Assembly (NCBI RefSeq): GCF_012275535.1
Contig: NZ_JAAVTK010000002.1
Coordinates: forward strand, 372,198-436,197
Length of the DNA stretch: 64,000 nucleotides
Direction of reading: 5' to 3'
DNA from: Hymenobacter artigasi
GTDB lineage: Bacteria; Bacteroidota; Bacteroidia; Cytophagales; Hymenobacteraceae
Below, in pieces: positions 41,582 to 49,355 of the stretch (position 1 is the stretch's first letter; each line of letters begins with the position of its first letter). The notes under the pieces were generated by a model that was not told where the DNA came from, did not search any database, and saw nothing but the letters and a program-made list of their open reading frames with translations. A program made the translations under genes and the position numbers.

Positions 41582-42847
41582 CTACTTGCTGAACCGCACC
41601 GTGCCGTACCGCACTTTGATGTTCACATTGCCCGCCCGCCGCGTCGGGGCCACGGCTCCGAAGGTGCCCAACACGTCGCTGGTTTGCGGGCCGTTTTCCT
41701 GCGAAAGCACGCGCACCAGGTTTTTATCCACCAGCAGCTGGCCTTGCTCGGTGCTCACATCGAAGCGGAAGGCAGGAGCTTCGGCAAAGCCCAGGCGGAT
41801 GGTGCTGAAACCGCCGTCGAGGTTCACTTGGCGGAAATTGGCGCCCATGTCGCGCACCACGAATTCGGGGCAGTAGCGCAGGGCCATGTCAAGGGCTTCG
41901 TCCAGCTTTTCGATGGTGAAGCGCGAGTAGCCCGACGAGCCGCGCAGGTTGCGCACGGTGCCCAGGGCCACGTCGCCGTACTTGCTGTGCACGGTCAGGT
42001 CCTGCACCGTGCCAATGTCTACGTCGGAATAGTTGTTGCGCAGGTCCACCGTCGTGCCCGTATCGAGGCGCAGCTGGGCATAGCTGGCATCAATGCTGGC
42101 GCGGCCGGCGAAGGCAATACGGCAGTCGCCATTGCCAATGCGGATGAGGTTGCGCGGGCCTTCGAGGCGAGCGGTGCGCAGGGTGCCGTACTCTACAGCC
42201 AGTTCGGTGGGGCCGCTCAGGTCGCCAGCCACGGTCACTTCGCCAAAGCTGTTGTAGATTTTCAGGGCCGTGGTGCGGGGCAGCCACACGGTGTAGTTCA
42301 CTTCGTAGCGGCAGCCCCCGGCCCGGCCGCGCAATGCGGGGCCAAACTGCGTGCTCACGGCCACGCCGCCGGTTTTGGCGTCGTAATCGAGCCACTGTAC
42401 GCCCAGCGCATCAAGAATCTGGCGGGCTCCGGCGTCGCTTTCCGAGCGCGCCACCAGTTCAGCATCCACCTTTATTTCCTTCTTATTCCAGGGGTTGATT
42501 TGCACCCGGCCGTAGCGCGTATCGAGCGAAAACGGCCGGCCGGTATTCGGCACCGCGTAGCTGCGCACAATGTGCCGGCGCTGCTCGGCCTGCAGGCTGG
42601 CGCTGCCCTGGCCGTCGGCCTGGTCTACGAGTGGGTTTTGCTGGCGGGGCTCCTGCTCCTGGCCAAAAAGCGCGGCCTCGGCGCGGCGTGCATCGGGTGT
42701 CAAGATGTGAATGGCCACGCCGTGGCCCACGGCCACCCAGCGGGTTTGGCCATCCTGCGCTTGGGAGCGCTGCGGGGCCAGCAGGCTCAGCAGCCCGCCG
42801 CACAGCGCCACCCATCGGCTTACCCGCAAAGCCAGGGGCGGGTTCAT
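41582..42847 (-). CDS. DUF4097-like secreted adhesin-type protein
   Basis: A 421-residue protein with a signal peptide (about 1-30) and a long right-handed repeat-like beta-helix part, as in DUF4097 (putative adhesin) proteins: repeated short strands with LKIYNSFGEVTVAGDLSGPT, LAVEYGTLRTARLEGPRNLI, VDLRNNYSDVDIGTVQDLTV and VHSKYGDVALGTVRNL. It is the last gene of the sigma factor/anti-sigma operon, its start overlapping the upstream stop by 4 bp, so it is probably an output or co-regulated envelope protein. Confidence 0.78.
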   Translation of the reverse strand: MNPPLALRVSRWVALCGGLLSLLAPQRSQAQDGQTRWVAVGHGVAIHILTPDARRAEAALFGQEQEPRQQNPLVDQADGQGSASLQAEQRRHIVRSYAVPNTGRPFSLDTRYGRVQINPWNKKEIKVDAELVARSESDAGARQILDALGVQWLDYDAKTGGVAVSTQFGPALRGRAGGCRYEVNYTVWLPRTTALKIYNSFGEVTVAGDLSGPTELAVEYGTLRTARLEGPRNLIRIGNGDCRIAFAGRASIDASYAQLRLDTGTTVDLRNNYSDVDIGTVQDLTVHSKYGDVALGTVRNLRGSSGYSRFTIEKLDEALDMALRYCPEFVVRDMGANFRQVNLDGGFSTIRLGFAEAPAFRFDVSTEQGQLLVDKNLVRVLSQENGPQTSDVLGTFGAVAPTRRAGNVNIKVRYGTVRFSK

Positions 42848-43623
42848 TCGGCCTGGCGCCGGCTATCGGCCAGCACGTAAGAATTATTGTTGGGAGCTGC
42901 TTGGGCCGTATTGCCCAGGTTCAGCTGCCGGTCGAGAATGTCAAGGCGGATTTGCAGGTTGCGGTTCATGGCCGTGAGCACGGCGTCGGGCTGCGGATGG
43001 TGCAGCAACTGCTGCTTCAACTCGCGGTAGCTGGAATCGAGCGACACTAGCTCGTGCTGCCAGTCGGCGTTCATGGCCGCCATGCCGGGGCCGCTGAGCT
43101 GGCTCAGCTCGGTTTGGCGGCGGGCCAACTGGTTGGTGTAGTAGGTTTCCATGCCGCGCACGGCGCGCACCAGCTGGCTGTCGGCCCCGGTGGTGTGCTC
43201 GGCGGCGGTGAGGGAGAGCGGGTTGCCGCCCTGGTACAGGGCCGCATCGGGTTCGGTAGCAACGGTGCCAGGAGTAGCAGCGGCCGGCGCGGCCACCACG
43301 GCCGTTTCGGGCGCGGCCCGGTTGGCTTTCCAAGCCTCGCTGGCCCCGGCGGCAAATACGAGCAGAGCCAGCGCCGCCGCCACCCCGTAGCGCTGAAACC
43401 AGCCGGCGCGGGCCTTCGATTGGGCTACTGTTGCAACTGGCGCAATAAATGGGCCCTCCGGCGCATCGGCCAAGCGCATAACCGGCGTTTGGGGCGCTGT
43501 GGTGGTAGCATTAAGCTGCTCCTCCAGCGCGGCCCAGAGGTCGGGGCGCGGCTCGTGGGTGTCGAAATCGGCACGGTGCCGCTCGACGAAGGTTTCGAGA
43601 GAATTATTTTTCTTGGTATCCAT
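42844..43623 (-). CDS. Probable anti-sigma factor (single-pass membrane protein)
   Basis: A 259-residue protein: an acidic/basic cytoplasmic N-terminus (about 1-75) with FVERHRADFDTHEPRPDLWA, a single transmembrane helix at about 80-97, a Pro/Ala linker and a helical periplasmic part. This plan and its position directly downstream of an ECF sigma gene make it the likely cognate anti-sigma factor, although no zinc-binding anti-sigma motif is present. It overlaps the DUF4097 gene by 4 bp. Confidence 0.7.
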   Translation of the reverse strand: MDTKKNNSLETFVERHRADFDTHEPRPDLWAALEEQLNATTTAPQTPVMRLADAPEGPFIAPVATVAQSKARAGWFQRYGVAAALALLVFAAGASEAWKANRAAPETAVVAAPAAATPGTVATEPDAALYQGGNPLSLTAAEHTTGADSQLVRAVRGMETYYTNQLARRQTELSQLSGPGMAAMNADWQHELVSLDSSYRELKQQLLHHPQPDAVLTAMNRNLQIRLDILDRQLNLGNTAQAAPNNNSYVLADSRRQAE

Positions 43624-43751
43624 GAATGAGTAGCAGACGCACGATTCGTCCAGGTTCAGGGCGGGCCGCGGGGTTATACGAAAACCACGGCTGGGCGAAA
43701 ACGGATGAAGGGTAGTGAAACGATTACGTAATGATTGATAAGGGATAAATT

Positions 43752-44330
43752 TTAACTCAGGCCACGCTGGGCGGCCAACTCACGCAGCCGGACCCGCGCC
43801 CGGCTGTATTGGGATTTGGAAGTCGATTCGGAAATACCCAGAATGCCCGCGATTTCGAGATGGTCGTAGCCTTCGAGCAGGTAGAGGCTTAGCACGACGC
43901 GGTAGCCGTCGGGCAGCTCCTGAATGCAGCGGCGCAGCACATCGGCGCGGTAGTGCATGTCGGCTTCGTCTTCGGGCGAATGGGCGGTGGCTTCGGCGGG
44001 CTCGTCGTGGTGCTGCTCGCCCAGGGGCACCAGCGCCAGCCGCCGCTGCCGCAGGCAATTGATGCTTTTGTTCACCACAATCCGCTTCAGCCAAGCCCCA
44101 AAAGACGAATCGCCCTTGTAGCCGCTCAACTCCCGAAAGGCGCTCAGAAACGACTCCTGGAGTACGTCCTCGGCCTCGGCATAGTCGCCGGTGATGCGCA
44201 GGGCGGCGTTGAACATGGCCTTGGAGTAGCGCCGGTAAATCTCGGCCTGGGCCTGGCGGTCGTTGAGGCGGCAGCGCTCCACCAGCGGGGCGTTGATGTC
44301 GACGTAGGCGGAAAGGGACAGGGCTTCCAT
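43752..44330 (-). CDS. ECF-type RNA polymerase sigma factor
   Basis: A 192-residue sigma-70 family factor. Region 2 (about 18-88) includes FNAALRITGDYAEAEDVLQE and FLSAFRELSGYKGDSSFGAW; region 4 (about 130-185) includes LPDGYRVVLSLYLLEGYDHL and an HTH with IAGILGISESTSKSQYSRAR. It would recruit RNA polymerase to envelope-stress or adhesin genes. Followed 128 bp later by the probable anti-sigma and DUF4097 genes on the same strand. Divergent from the sulfate assimilation cluster. Confidence 0.93.
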   Translation of the reverse strand: MEALSLSAYVDINAPLVERCRLNDRQAQAEIYRRYSKAMFNAALRITGDYAEAEDVLQESFLSAFRELSGYKGDSSFGAWLKRIVVNKSINCLRQRRLALVPLGEQHHDEPAEATAHSPEDEADMHYRADVLRRCIQELPDGYRVVLSLYLLEGYDHLEIAGILGISESTSKSQYSRARVRLRELAAQRGLS

Positions 44331-44472
44331 GCAGAAAACGAGGTCTTAAAGGTGCTTAAGCAACCCATAGACCACGCGGCGGGTTCAGGGGTTGCATCGC
44401 CAAATTACGCAGTTTCCGGGCACCGCCAACCCGTTGGAGCAGGTGACCAGCTGCACCACCGCAAAATAAATT

Positions 44473-44505
44473 TTTGGCATTTCTTAATTTCATCCTTTAC
44501 ATTTG
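44473..44505 (+). promoter_or_regulatory. Canonical Bacteroidota promoter of the sulfate assimilation operon
   Basis: TTTG at 44473-44476, a 21-bp spacer, then TACATTTG at 44498-44505, an exact match to TTTG/TAnnTTTG. Transcription would start about 44510, leaving about 25 nt before the riboswitch. Confidence 0.7.
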
Positions 44506-44536
44506 CCCCAGCAACCCTCGTTTGGGACGCTACCTA

Positions 44537-44625
44537 TTTTTATACAGAGGCGCGGAGAGACAGGCTCGACGAAACGCCGGCAACCCCCACTAGTTGGAAC
44601 GGTGCCAAGTCCTGACATATAAAAA
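44537..44625 (+). promoter_or_regulatory. SAM-I type (S-box) riboswitch
   Basis: The conserved S-box core is visible: GAGGCGCGGAGAGACAGGC, then CGACGAAACGCCGGCAACC, then GGTGCCAAGTCCTGAC. An 8-bp P1 helix can form between TTTTTATA (44537-44544) and TATAAAAA (44618-44625). The element is compact, with P4 reduced. It binds S-adenosylmethionine and would lower expression of the downstream sulfur genes when SAM is plentiful. P1 ends 5 nt before the GTG of a Cys-rich leader ORF. Confidence 0.85.
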
Positions 44626-44630
44626 ACGCC

Positions 44631-44747
44631 GTGAGCACATCCCTCAATCCCCGCCTGCAACCCACCACCCTCGCCGCGCCGCGCCGAATGTGTTGTTGCA
44701 TGGGCTGTTCCCTGGCCGCTATGCCGGGGAAGATTGCTGGTTGTTGA
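44631..44747 (+). CDS. Cys-rich leader peptide of the sulfate assimilation operon
   Basis: A short ORF of 38 codons from GTG 44631, or 19 codons from ATG 44688, ending at TGA 44745-44747. The ATG-initiated peptide is MCCCMGCSLAAMPGKIAGC, with five cysteines and three methionines in 19 residues; the GTG form adds STSLNPRLQPTTLAAPRR. An in-frame TGA (44613) bounds it upstream. The Cys codons overlap a stem (CCCTGGC/GCCGGGG, 44710-44729), and a candidate terminator follows, so ribosome stalling at Cys codons could set operon expression. Similar Cys-rich leaders are known from other phyla; function here is inference. Confidence 0.6.
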   Translation: MSTSLNPRLQPTTLAAPRRMCCCMGCSLAAMPGKIAGC

Positions 44748-44785
44748 GCTAGGGCCACTCTTCCGGCGGCTGCTGCGGCAGCCAC

Positions 44786-44841
44786 CCCGCTACTACCCTT
44801 TTGTGGTGATTGATTCATTGCGCGACGCGTAGCGGGTTTTT
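44786..44841 (+). terminator. Candidate attenuator before cysH
   Basis: CCCGCTAC (44786-44793) pairs with GTAGCGGG (44829-44836), followed by five T. The loop is long (35 nt) and contains a small GCG-CGA-CGC stem. A separate hairpin GGCTGC-TGCG-GCAGCC lies just upstream (44768-44783) and may be part of an alternative structure. Confidence 0.45.
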
Positions 44842-44897
44842 GCGGCCTTCGCGGCCCATTTCGGTTTTTTCTGCGGAGAAAAACTCCCCCTTCCATC

Positions 44898-45656
44898 ATG
44901 GCATTACCCCTTGAAAGCCAGGTCATAGACCTGCGTCGCTACCTGCCCGAGTGCTCAGTACCGGAAACCCTGGCCCTGCTGGCCGACCACTTCCCCGGCC
45001 GCGTCTCGTTTTCCACGTCCTTCGGGCTGGAGGACCAGATTATCACGCACTTCATCTTCGAAAACGACCTCCCCATCCGGGTGTTCACCCTCGACACGGG
45101 CCGCAATTTTCAGGAAACCTACTCGACCTGGAACAAAACCCTGCTGCGCTACGGGAAATCCATTGAGGTATTCGCCCCTCAAACTGCCACGCTCGAAAAA
45201 TTAGTTGCCCGGAAAGGCCCCAACAGCTTCTACGAGAGCATAGCTAACCGCAAGGAGTGCTGCAATATCCGCAAAGTGGAGCCGCTAAGTCGCGCCCTGG
45301 CCGGCCAGCAGGTGTGGGTAACGGGCATCCGCGCCGAGCAGTCGCAGAACCGCCAGACCATGCACCCGGCCGAGTGGGACGGCGGCCATGAGCTCATTAA
45401 AGTTCACCCACTCTTCGACTGGACCTGGGCCGAGTGCGAAGCCTTCGCGCAGGCCAACGGCATTCCGGTGAACCCGCTGCACCGGCAGGGCTTCGTGAGC
45501 ATCGGCTGTGCGCCCTGCACCCGGGCCATTGCGCCGGGTGAGGACTTCCGCGCCGGGCGCTGGTGGTGGGAAGACGCGGCGGCCAAGGAGTGCGGCCTGC
45601 ACGCCACCGCCGCCCACCAGGGCCTCGACCCGGTGGTGGAGCGAATGCCGGGCTAG
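44898..45656 (+). CDS. cysH: Assimilatory adenylyl-sulfate (APS) reductase
   Basis: A 252-residue CysH. It reduces adenylyl sulfate to sulfite and AMP using thioredoxin. Seen: PP-loop-like start VSFSTSFGLEDQ (about 36-47), FTLDTGRNFQETY (about 63-75), the cysteine pairs C121-C122 (KECCNIRKV) and C204/C207 (GCAPC) that ligate a 4Fe-4S cluster, and the catalytic Cys in ECGLH (C232). The CC/CxxC motif marks the APS type rather than the PAPS type, and fits the absence of an APS kinase gene (cysC) here. First structural gene after the SAM riboswitch and Cys leader. Confidence 0.95.
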   Translation: MALPLESQVIDLRRYLPECSVPETLALLADHFPGRVSFSTSFGLEDQIITHFIFENDLPIRVFTLDTGRNFQETYSTWNKTLLRYGKSIEVFAPQTATLEKLVARKGPNSFYESIANRKECCNIRKVEPLSRALAGQQVWVTGIRAEQSQNRQTMHPAEWDGGHELIKVHPLFDWTWAECEAFAQANGIPVNPLHRQGFVSIGCAPCTRAIAPGEDFRAGRWWWEDAAAKECGLHATAAHQGLDPVVERMPG

Positions 45657-45793
45657 GCCGTCCTCCTTTCCGCGCCGGTGGCCTGGCCGTCGGCGCTACA
45701 TCCTTCCCCAAAGGCACCCCCCTCGCGGGCCTTATCCCACCCTCCCCTTCCGGTTTTTCAAATTCGCCCGATTTTTTCGGGCCCAGACCTGCT

Positions 45794-46714
45794 ATGTCAT
45801 TATCAAACCCTATTTATCTCGATTACCTCGACCGTTTGGAGGCTGAAGCCATTCATATTCTGCGGGAAGTAGCCGGGCAGTTCGAGCGGCCTGCGCTGTT
45901 GTTCTCCGGCGGCAAAGACTCAATTGCCCTCACGCGGCTGGCCGAAAAGGCCTTTCGGCCGGGCCGGTTCCCGTTCCCACTGGTGCATATCGATACCGGC
46001 CACAACTTCGAGGAAATCATCAACTACCGCGACGAGCTGGCCGCGCAGTTGGGCGAGAAGCTGATTGTGCGCCGGGTGGAGGATACTATCCGGGAGCGCG
46101 GCCTGCACGAGCCTGGCGGCAAATATCCCAGTCGCAACCCGCTGCAGACCTATACCTTGCTCGATGTGATTGAGGAGTTTGAGTTCGACGCCTGCATCGG
46201 TGGGGCACGGCGCGACGAGGAGAAGGCCCGGGCCAAGGAACGCATCTTCTCGGTGCGCGACGACTTCGGCCAGTGGGACCCCAAGCGCCAGCGCCCGGAG
46301 CTGTGGAACATCTACAACGGCCGCATTCAGAAGGGCGAAAACGTGCGCGTATTTCCCATCTCCAACTGGACCGAACTGGACGTGTGGAACTACATTCAGC
46401 GCGAAAACATCAGGCTGCCCGAAATCTACTTCGCTCACGAGCGGCAGTGCGTAGTGCTACCCAGCGGCCAGCTGCTGGGCTTCAGTGAACACCTGAACCT
46501 GGACGAAACCGACGAAATCGTGAACCGTCGTGTGCGCTTCCGCACTGTGGGCGACTCGACTTGCACGGCCGCCGTGGAAAGCGACGCGGCTTCGGTAGAC
46601 GACATTATTCAGGACCTGCTGCTGGCTAAAGTAAGCGAGCGCGGCGCCACGCGCCTCGACGACAACCTCTCGGAAACGGGGATGGAAGACCGGAAGCGAA
46701 ACGGCTATTTCTGA
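45794..46714 (+). CDS. cysD: Sulfate adenylyltransferase subunit 2
   Basis: A 306-residue ATP-PPase subunit that forms adenylyl sulfate from ATP and sulfate together with CysN. Seen: the PP-motif SGGKDS (38-43), HIDTGHNFEE near residue 57, GGARRDEEKARAKERIFSVR (about 137-156), and the C-terminal end ETGMEDRKRNGYF typical of CysD. The start at 45794 begins the family N-terminus (MSLSNPIYLDYLDRLEAEAI); frames upstream are a GC-rich artefact. It lies 137 bp after cysH. Confidence 0.96.
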   Translation: MSLSNPIYLDYLDRLEAEAIHILREVAGQFERPALLFSGGKDSIALTRLAEKAFRPGRFPFPLVHIDTGHNFEEIINYRDELAAQLGEKLIVRRVEDTIRERGLHEPGGKYPSRNPLQTYTLLDVIEEFEFDACIGGARRDEEKARAKERIFSVRDDFGQWDPKRQRPELWNIYNGRIQKGENVRVFPISNWTELDVWNYIQRENIRLPEIYFAHERQCVVLPSGQLLGFSEHLNLDETDEIVNRRVRFRTVGDSTCTAAVESDAASVDDIIQDLLLAKVSERGATRLDDNLSETGMEDRKRNGYF

Positions 46715-46715
46715 T

Positions 46716-46869
46716 TGGGGTCTTGGGGACTTAGGGTCTTGGGGTCTTGGTTTTAAAAGCCGCAAATCCAGCCACTAAGTCCTCATTACAACCGAGAGCC
46801 GAAGCTTATCCAAGTCCGCAAGAACAAAAAACCAAGTCCCTAAGACCCCAAGTCCCCAAGACCCTAAAA
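46716..46869. repeat. Long imperfect inverted repeat between cysD and cysN
   Basis: Arm 1 (46717-46754) is built from GGGTCTTGGGGACTTAGGG-like units and arm 2 (46827-46869) from the complements. The two arms form an extended hairpin within one operon, so it would be transcribed and may affect mRNA processing or cysN translation. The arm units are internally repetitive. Confidence 0.75.
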
Positions 46870-46873
46870 CCAC

Positions 46874-48166
46874 ATGGACCTTCTCCGATTTATCACCTGC
46901 GGCAGCGTCGACGACGGCAAGAGCACGCTCATCGGCCGGCTGCTGTACGACAGCGACTCCGTATCGCTCGACGTGCTGGCCACGCTGGAAAAGCGCCGCG
47001 CCAGCACCGGCGGCGACGTGGATTTGGCCCTGCTTACCGATGGCCTGAAAGCCGAGCGCGAGCAAGGCATCACCATTGATGTGGCGCACAAATACTTCAC
47101 CACGCCGCGCCGCAAATTCATTATCACTGATGCGCCGGGCCACGTGCAATACACTCGGAACATGGTAACCGGTGCCAGCAACGCCGACCTCGCCATTGTG
47201 CTGGTAGATGCCCGCCAGGGCGTAATTGAGCAGACCCGGCGGCACACGCTGCTAGCTTCGCTGCTGGGCATTCAGCACTTCGTGCTAGCCGTGAACAAGA
47301 TGGATTTGGTGGGCCACGAGGAAGTGGTTTTCCGCAACATCGTGACCGATTACCAGACCATTGCCGCACAGCTCAAACTGCCGAACGTGGTAGCCATTCC
47401 GCTGAGCGCGCTGAACGGCGACAACGTGGTGCGCCGCTCCCATTTCCTGCCTTGGTACCACGGCCCGAGCCTACTGGAACACCTCGAAAGCGTACCCGTG
47501 CCGGCCGATGCCAACCCGAACGAGCCGCGCTTCCAGGTGCAGTATGTGGTTCGGCCGCAGACCGAGGAACTGCCCGACTACCGGGGCTACGCCGGCCGCA
47601 TCCAGAGCGGAACCTACCGCCAGGGCGACCGGGTCCGCATCTGGCCCTCGGGGCTGGAAACGGTGCTTGAGGCTATCGAAGTAAACCAGCGCGAAGTGGC
47701 CACGGCCACGGCCCCACAGGGCGTCATTCTGCGGCTTCGCGACGATGTGGACGTGAGCCGGGGCGATACCATTGTGCCCCTCACGGCCCACCCGGCAGTG
47801 GTGCGCGAGTTGGAAGCGACCCTATGCTGGATGGATGAGCGGCCCCTGCGCGCCGGCCGCAAGCTGCTGGTGCAGCACCACGCCGCTACGGTGAAAGCGG
47901 CCGTGACCACCATTCTCCAAAAGACCAACATCGAAACTTTCGAAAGCCAGGGCACCGACGAGGCCCGGCTGAACGACATCGTGCGGGTGCGCCTGAAAAC
48001 CGCCCTGCCCCTGGTGGTGGACGAATACCGCCAGAATCGCACGACGGGCGCTTTTATCCTGGTGGATGAGCAGACCGGGGCCACCCTGGCCGCCGGCCTC
48101 GTGGCTGCCACCGACCCGGCATATTTCACCGAAGAAGTGCCAGCGGAAGCGGCCTTTTCCATCTGA
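46874..48166 (+). CDS. cysN: Sulfate adenylyltransferase subunit 1 (GTPase)
   Basis: A 430-residue translation-factor-like GTPase that drives the CysD reaction by GTP hydrolysis. Seen: P-loop GSVDDGKST (10-18), ERGQGIT-equivalent EREQGITIDVAHKYF, DAPGHVQYTRNMVTGASNAD (G3 and following), NKMD (G4) and beta-barrel domains 2 and 3. Length is that of CysN alone; no fused APS kinase domain (as in CysNC) is present. The start codon lies 5 bp after a long inverted repeat. Confidence 0.96.
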   Translation: MDLLRFITCGSVDDGKSTLIGRLLYDSDSVSLDVLATLEKRRASTGGDVDLALLTDGLKAEREQGITIDVAHKYFTTPRRKFIITDAPGHVQYTRNMVTGASNADLAIVLVDARQGVIEQTRRHTLLASLLGIQHFVLAVNKMDLVGHEEVVFRNIVTDYQTIAAQLKLPNVVAIPLSALNGDNVVRRSHFLPWYHGPSLLEHLESVPVPADANPNEPRFQVQYVVRPQTEELPDYRGYAGRIQSGTYRQGDRVRIWPSGLETVLEAIEVNQREVATATAPQGVILRLRDDVDVSRGDTIVPLTAHPAVVRELEATLCWMDERPLRAGRKLLVQHHAATVKAAVTTILQKTNIETFESQGTDEARLNDIVRVRLKTALPLVVDEYRQNRTTGAFILVDEQTGATLAAGLVAATDPAYFTEEVPAEAAFSI

Positions 48167-48175
48167 TGCCGGCTG

Positions 48176-48292
48176 CCGGTCTGACCACCCTAGGCGGTCA
48201 GACCGGTTGAAGCACCACCGACTGCCCTTGCGCCACCCTGACGCGACGCCCTCCCCGACAACCGGTCAGACCGCCTAGGGCGGTCAGACCGG
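48176..48292. repeat. Palindromic repeat pair between cysN and cobA
   Basis: Arms 48176-48208 and 48260-48292 are inverted copies with two or three mismatches; each arm is itself palindromic (CCGGTCTGACC...GGTCAGACCGG). It is transcribed within the operon or acts as a partial terminator. Confidence 0.8.
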
Positions 48293-48346
48293 AGCAGCCG
48301 CTCCGTCCCCTTCTCTTTTATCTCTTCTAATCAGATTCCGACTATT

Positions 48347-49156
48347 ATGGCTGATTTCCCCCTTTTCCTCCCCCGCCTGACCGTAGTAGGCGCGGGCCCC
48401 GGCGACCCGGAGCTGCTGACGCTGAAAGGTGCCAAAGTCCTTGCAGCGGCCGATGTAGTGCTCTACGATGCACTGGCGAATGATGCCCTGCTGGCGCACG
48501 TCCGGCCCGGTGTGCCGCTCATTTTTGTGGGCAAGCGCAGCGGCTTCAAAGCCTATACCCAGGACGGCATCAACGACCTGATTGTGCAGCAGGCCTACCG
48601 GCACGGCCATGTGGTGCGGCTGAAGGGCGGCGACCCGTTCGTGTTCGGCCGGGGGCGCGAGGAAATGCTGTATGCCGAGGCCCACGGACTGGCCACGGAC
48701 TACGTGCCGGGCATCAGCAGCGCGGTGGCGGCGGCGGGCAGCGTGGGCATTCCGGCCACGCACCGGGGGCTGAGCGAAGGCTTCCGGGTGCTAACGGCCA
48801 CCACGGCCGATGAGCAGCTATCGGCCGCGCTGCTCGAAGCGGCGCAGACGCCCACCGTCACCACCATGATTCTGATGGGTATGAGCCGGCTGGCGGAAAT
48901 AGCGGCGCTTTTTGCCCGCTACGGCGGGGCCTCGGTGCCGGCCGCCATCATCCAGCACGGCACGCTGCCCAACGCCCGCGTGGTGGCCGGCACCGTAGCC
49001 GACATTGCCGGGCGGGCCGCCAGCGCCGGCCTGGGCGCGCCAGCCGTGATTGTGCTGGGCGAAGTGGTGCGGCTGATGAAGCAGCCAGCTGCTGTAGTCT
49101 CCGAAACCGTCACTGAACTGCTACCGGAGCTGCTGCGCTACGCGAAAGTAGCCTGA
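48347..49156 (+). CDS. cobA: Uroporphyrinogen-III C-methyltransferase
   Basis: A 269-residue SAM-dependent methylase making precorrin-2 from uroporphyrinogen III, the first step to siroheme needed by sulfite reductase. Seen: LTVVGAGPGDPELLTLKGAK (about 9-28), VVLYDALAND, the SAM-loop VRLKGGDPFVFGRGREEM (about 87-104), VPGISSAVAAAGSVGIPATH (about 118-137), and the TMILMGM strand. It is the methyltransferase half of CysG; the dehydrogenase half is encoded in the fusion gene at 53770. Confidence 0.96.
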   Translation: MADFPLFLPRLTVVGAGPGDPELLTLKGAKVLAAADVVLYDALANDALLAHVRPGVPLIFVGKRSGFKAYTQDGINDLIVQQAYRHGHVVRLKGGDPFVFGRGREEMLYAEAHGLATDYVPGISSAVAAAGSVGIPATHRGLSEGFRVLTATTADEQLSAALLEAAQTPTVTTMILMGMSRLAEIAALFARYGGASVPAAIIQHGTLPNARVVAGTVADIAGRAASAGLGAPAVIVLGEVVRLMKQPAAVVSETVTELLPELLRYAKVA

Positions 49157-49162
49157 CGGTTG

Positions 49163-49337
49163 CCTCGCCCCCGGCCCCTCTCTGCAGGAGAGGGGAGCCT
49201 GACGACTTGTAGCACATGCTTCAGCTTGTGCCTTTGCAATCCTGATTTCACCCAACGCCGCACAAGCTAAAGCATGTGCTACAGTCCGCGCCGCCGTGGC
49301 TCCCCTCTCCTTTTCGGAGAGGGGCCGGGGGTGAGGC
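49163..49337. repeat. Composite nested palindrome upstream of cysJ
   Basis: Outer arms 49163-49199 and 49298-49336 (GCTCCCCTCTC.. / ..GAGAGGGG with CCGGGGG) enclose inner arms 49208-49231 and 49260-49283 (TGTAGCACATGCTTCAGCTT / AAGCTAAAGCATGTGCTACA). The right half (49254-49337) recurs almost exactly at 51937-52021. Confidence 0.88.
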
Positions 49338-49355
49338 CGCAACGCAAGAACAACC

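Noticed and set aside
44540..44926. Minus-strand frame over the riboswitch and leader
   Set aside because: It reads through a conserved RNA element on the other strand and has no protein features.
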